Shown here: piece by piece, positions 63,785 through 64,000 of the stretch
How positions within the stretch are numbered: position 1 is the stretch's first letter
How the letters are laid out: each line of letters begins with the position of its first letter
DNA from: Pseudomonas entomophila
GTDB lineage: Bacteria; Pseudomonadota; Gammaproteobacteria; Pseudomonadales; Pseudomonadaceae
Assembly: GCF_023277925.1 (NCBI RefSeq)
Contig: NZ_CP063832.1
Location: 2,434,001-2,498,000, forward strand
Direction: 5' to 3'
DNA: 64,000 nt
Position numbers and translations under genes: made by a program
The notes under the pieces: model-generated
The model's database searches: none
What the model saw: the letters and a program-made list of their open reading frames with translations, nothing else
Told to the model about the DNA's origin: nothing

Positions 63785-64000
63785 ATGCGTGCTATTCGTA
63801 GCCTGACCCTGTTGCTGGCGCTGCTTGCACCCACCGCCTTCGCCGCAGGCCCCTATCAGGTTGAAATGATTCTCGTGCGGCAGAACGCCGTGCCGGCCGT
63901 GACCAGCCCGTTCGCCCCGGAAGACTGGAGCGCTGGCGCTCCCCGCCTGGAGAAAGGCGCTGAGCGCCCGACAGCGCTGGATGACGAGATCACCCGCCTG
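63785..64000 (+). CDS. CsiV-like secreted protein, 5' part only
   Basis: The 72 visible residues start MRAIRSLTLLLALLAPTAFA, a signal peptide cleaved near AFA-AGP, then YQVEMILVRQNAVPAV. This resembles the opening of the CsiV family (peptidoglycan-binding, SirB-like location next to mfd in Pseudomonas). GGAAG lies just before the ATG. It starts 9 bp after mfd and is cut by the window edge, so domain content beyond the signal peptide cannot be judged. The assignment rests on the short N terminus and the mfd neighbourhood. Confidence 0.7.
   Translation, partial: MRAIRSLTLLLALLAPTAFAAGPYQVEMILVRQNAVPAVTSPFAPEDWSAGAPRLEKGAERPTALDDEITRL

Overview
The window looks like chromosomal core DNA of a Pseudomonas, most likely the P. 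putida group. It is GC-rich, most proteins read as close Pseudomonas homologues, and the gene orders (sdhCDAB-sucAB-lpdG facing gltA; etfBA facing ETF-QO; lolCDE-PilZ-glpQ-sthA-apbE-gap facing mfd) are those known from that genus. Species cannot be fixed from this sequence alone.

Layout. 1-10,280: TCA-cycle block, with lpdG (cut by the window edge), sucB, sucA, sdhB, sdhA, sdhD, sdhC on the minus strand and gltA divergent. 10,400-13,360: a frameshifted START-domain gene with a YkgJ-type cysteine-cluster gene, a low-complexity secreted protein and a MocR-type regulator. 13,360-14,465: a 1.1-kb gene-free stretch holding three hexanucleotide arrays and two inverted copies of a hairpin-rich element. 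14,465-16,455: two envelope lipoproteins and a solute-binding protein. 16,533-20,419: the electron-transfer flavoprotein genes and their quinone oxidoreductase, sharing a control region with a PsrA-like box. 20,539-23,094: MFS transporter, degenerate receiver protein, ECF sigma factor.

23,149-32,241 is a pyoverdine (siderophore) segment: pvdR-pvdT-opmQ efflux pump, pvdP tyrosinase, a siderophore-interacting reductase and pvdH. Each of its four transcription units has an upstream TAAAT-N16-CGT iron-starvation box (one with a single mismatch), which predicts joint control by the sigma factor PvdS. The pyoverdine peptide synthetases, the receptor gene fpvA and pvdS itself are not in the window, so the pathway must be completed elsewhere.

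32,340-43,223 is mixed: a two-component system, GFA and NUDIX proteins, a membrane acyltransferase, a 90-bp MITE-like element, a frameshifted DUF3077 gene, dusA, transaldolase and a PhoD-like phosphatase. 43,321-51,197 carries rssC-rssB (probable RpoS turnover control), a PilZ protein, mlaA, a HAD-like protein without catalytic aspartates, queF, and a copper module (cupredoxin gene facing a CopRS-like system across a copper-type box). 51,272-64,000 carries lolCDE, a second PilZ protein, a phosphodiesterase, sthA, an apbE with no NQR operon beside it, an N-terminally extended GAPDH, mfd and the start of a csiV-like gene.

REP-type palindromes sit in many gaps between genes. No rRNA, tRNA, CRISPR array, prophage or intact insertion sequence was seen. 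The least explained parts are the hexamer/inverted-element island at 13.5-14.4 kb, the MITE-like element at 38.3 kb, and the regulatory boxes that tie separate operons together.
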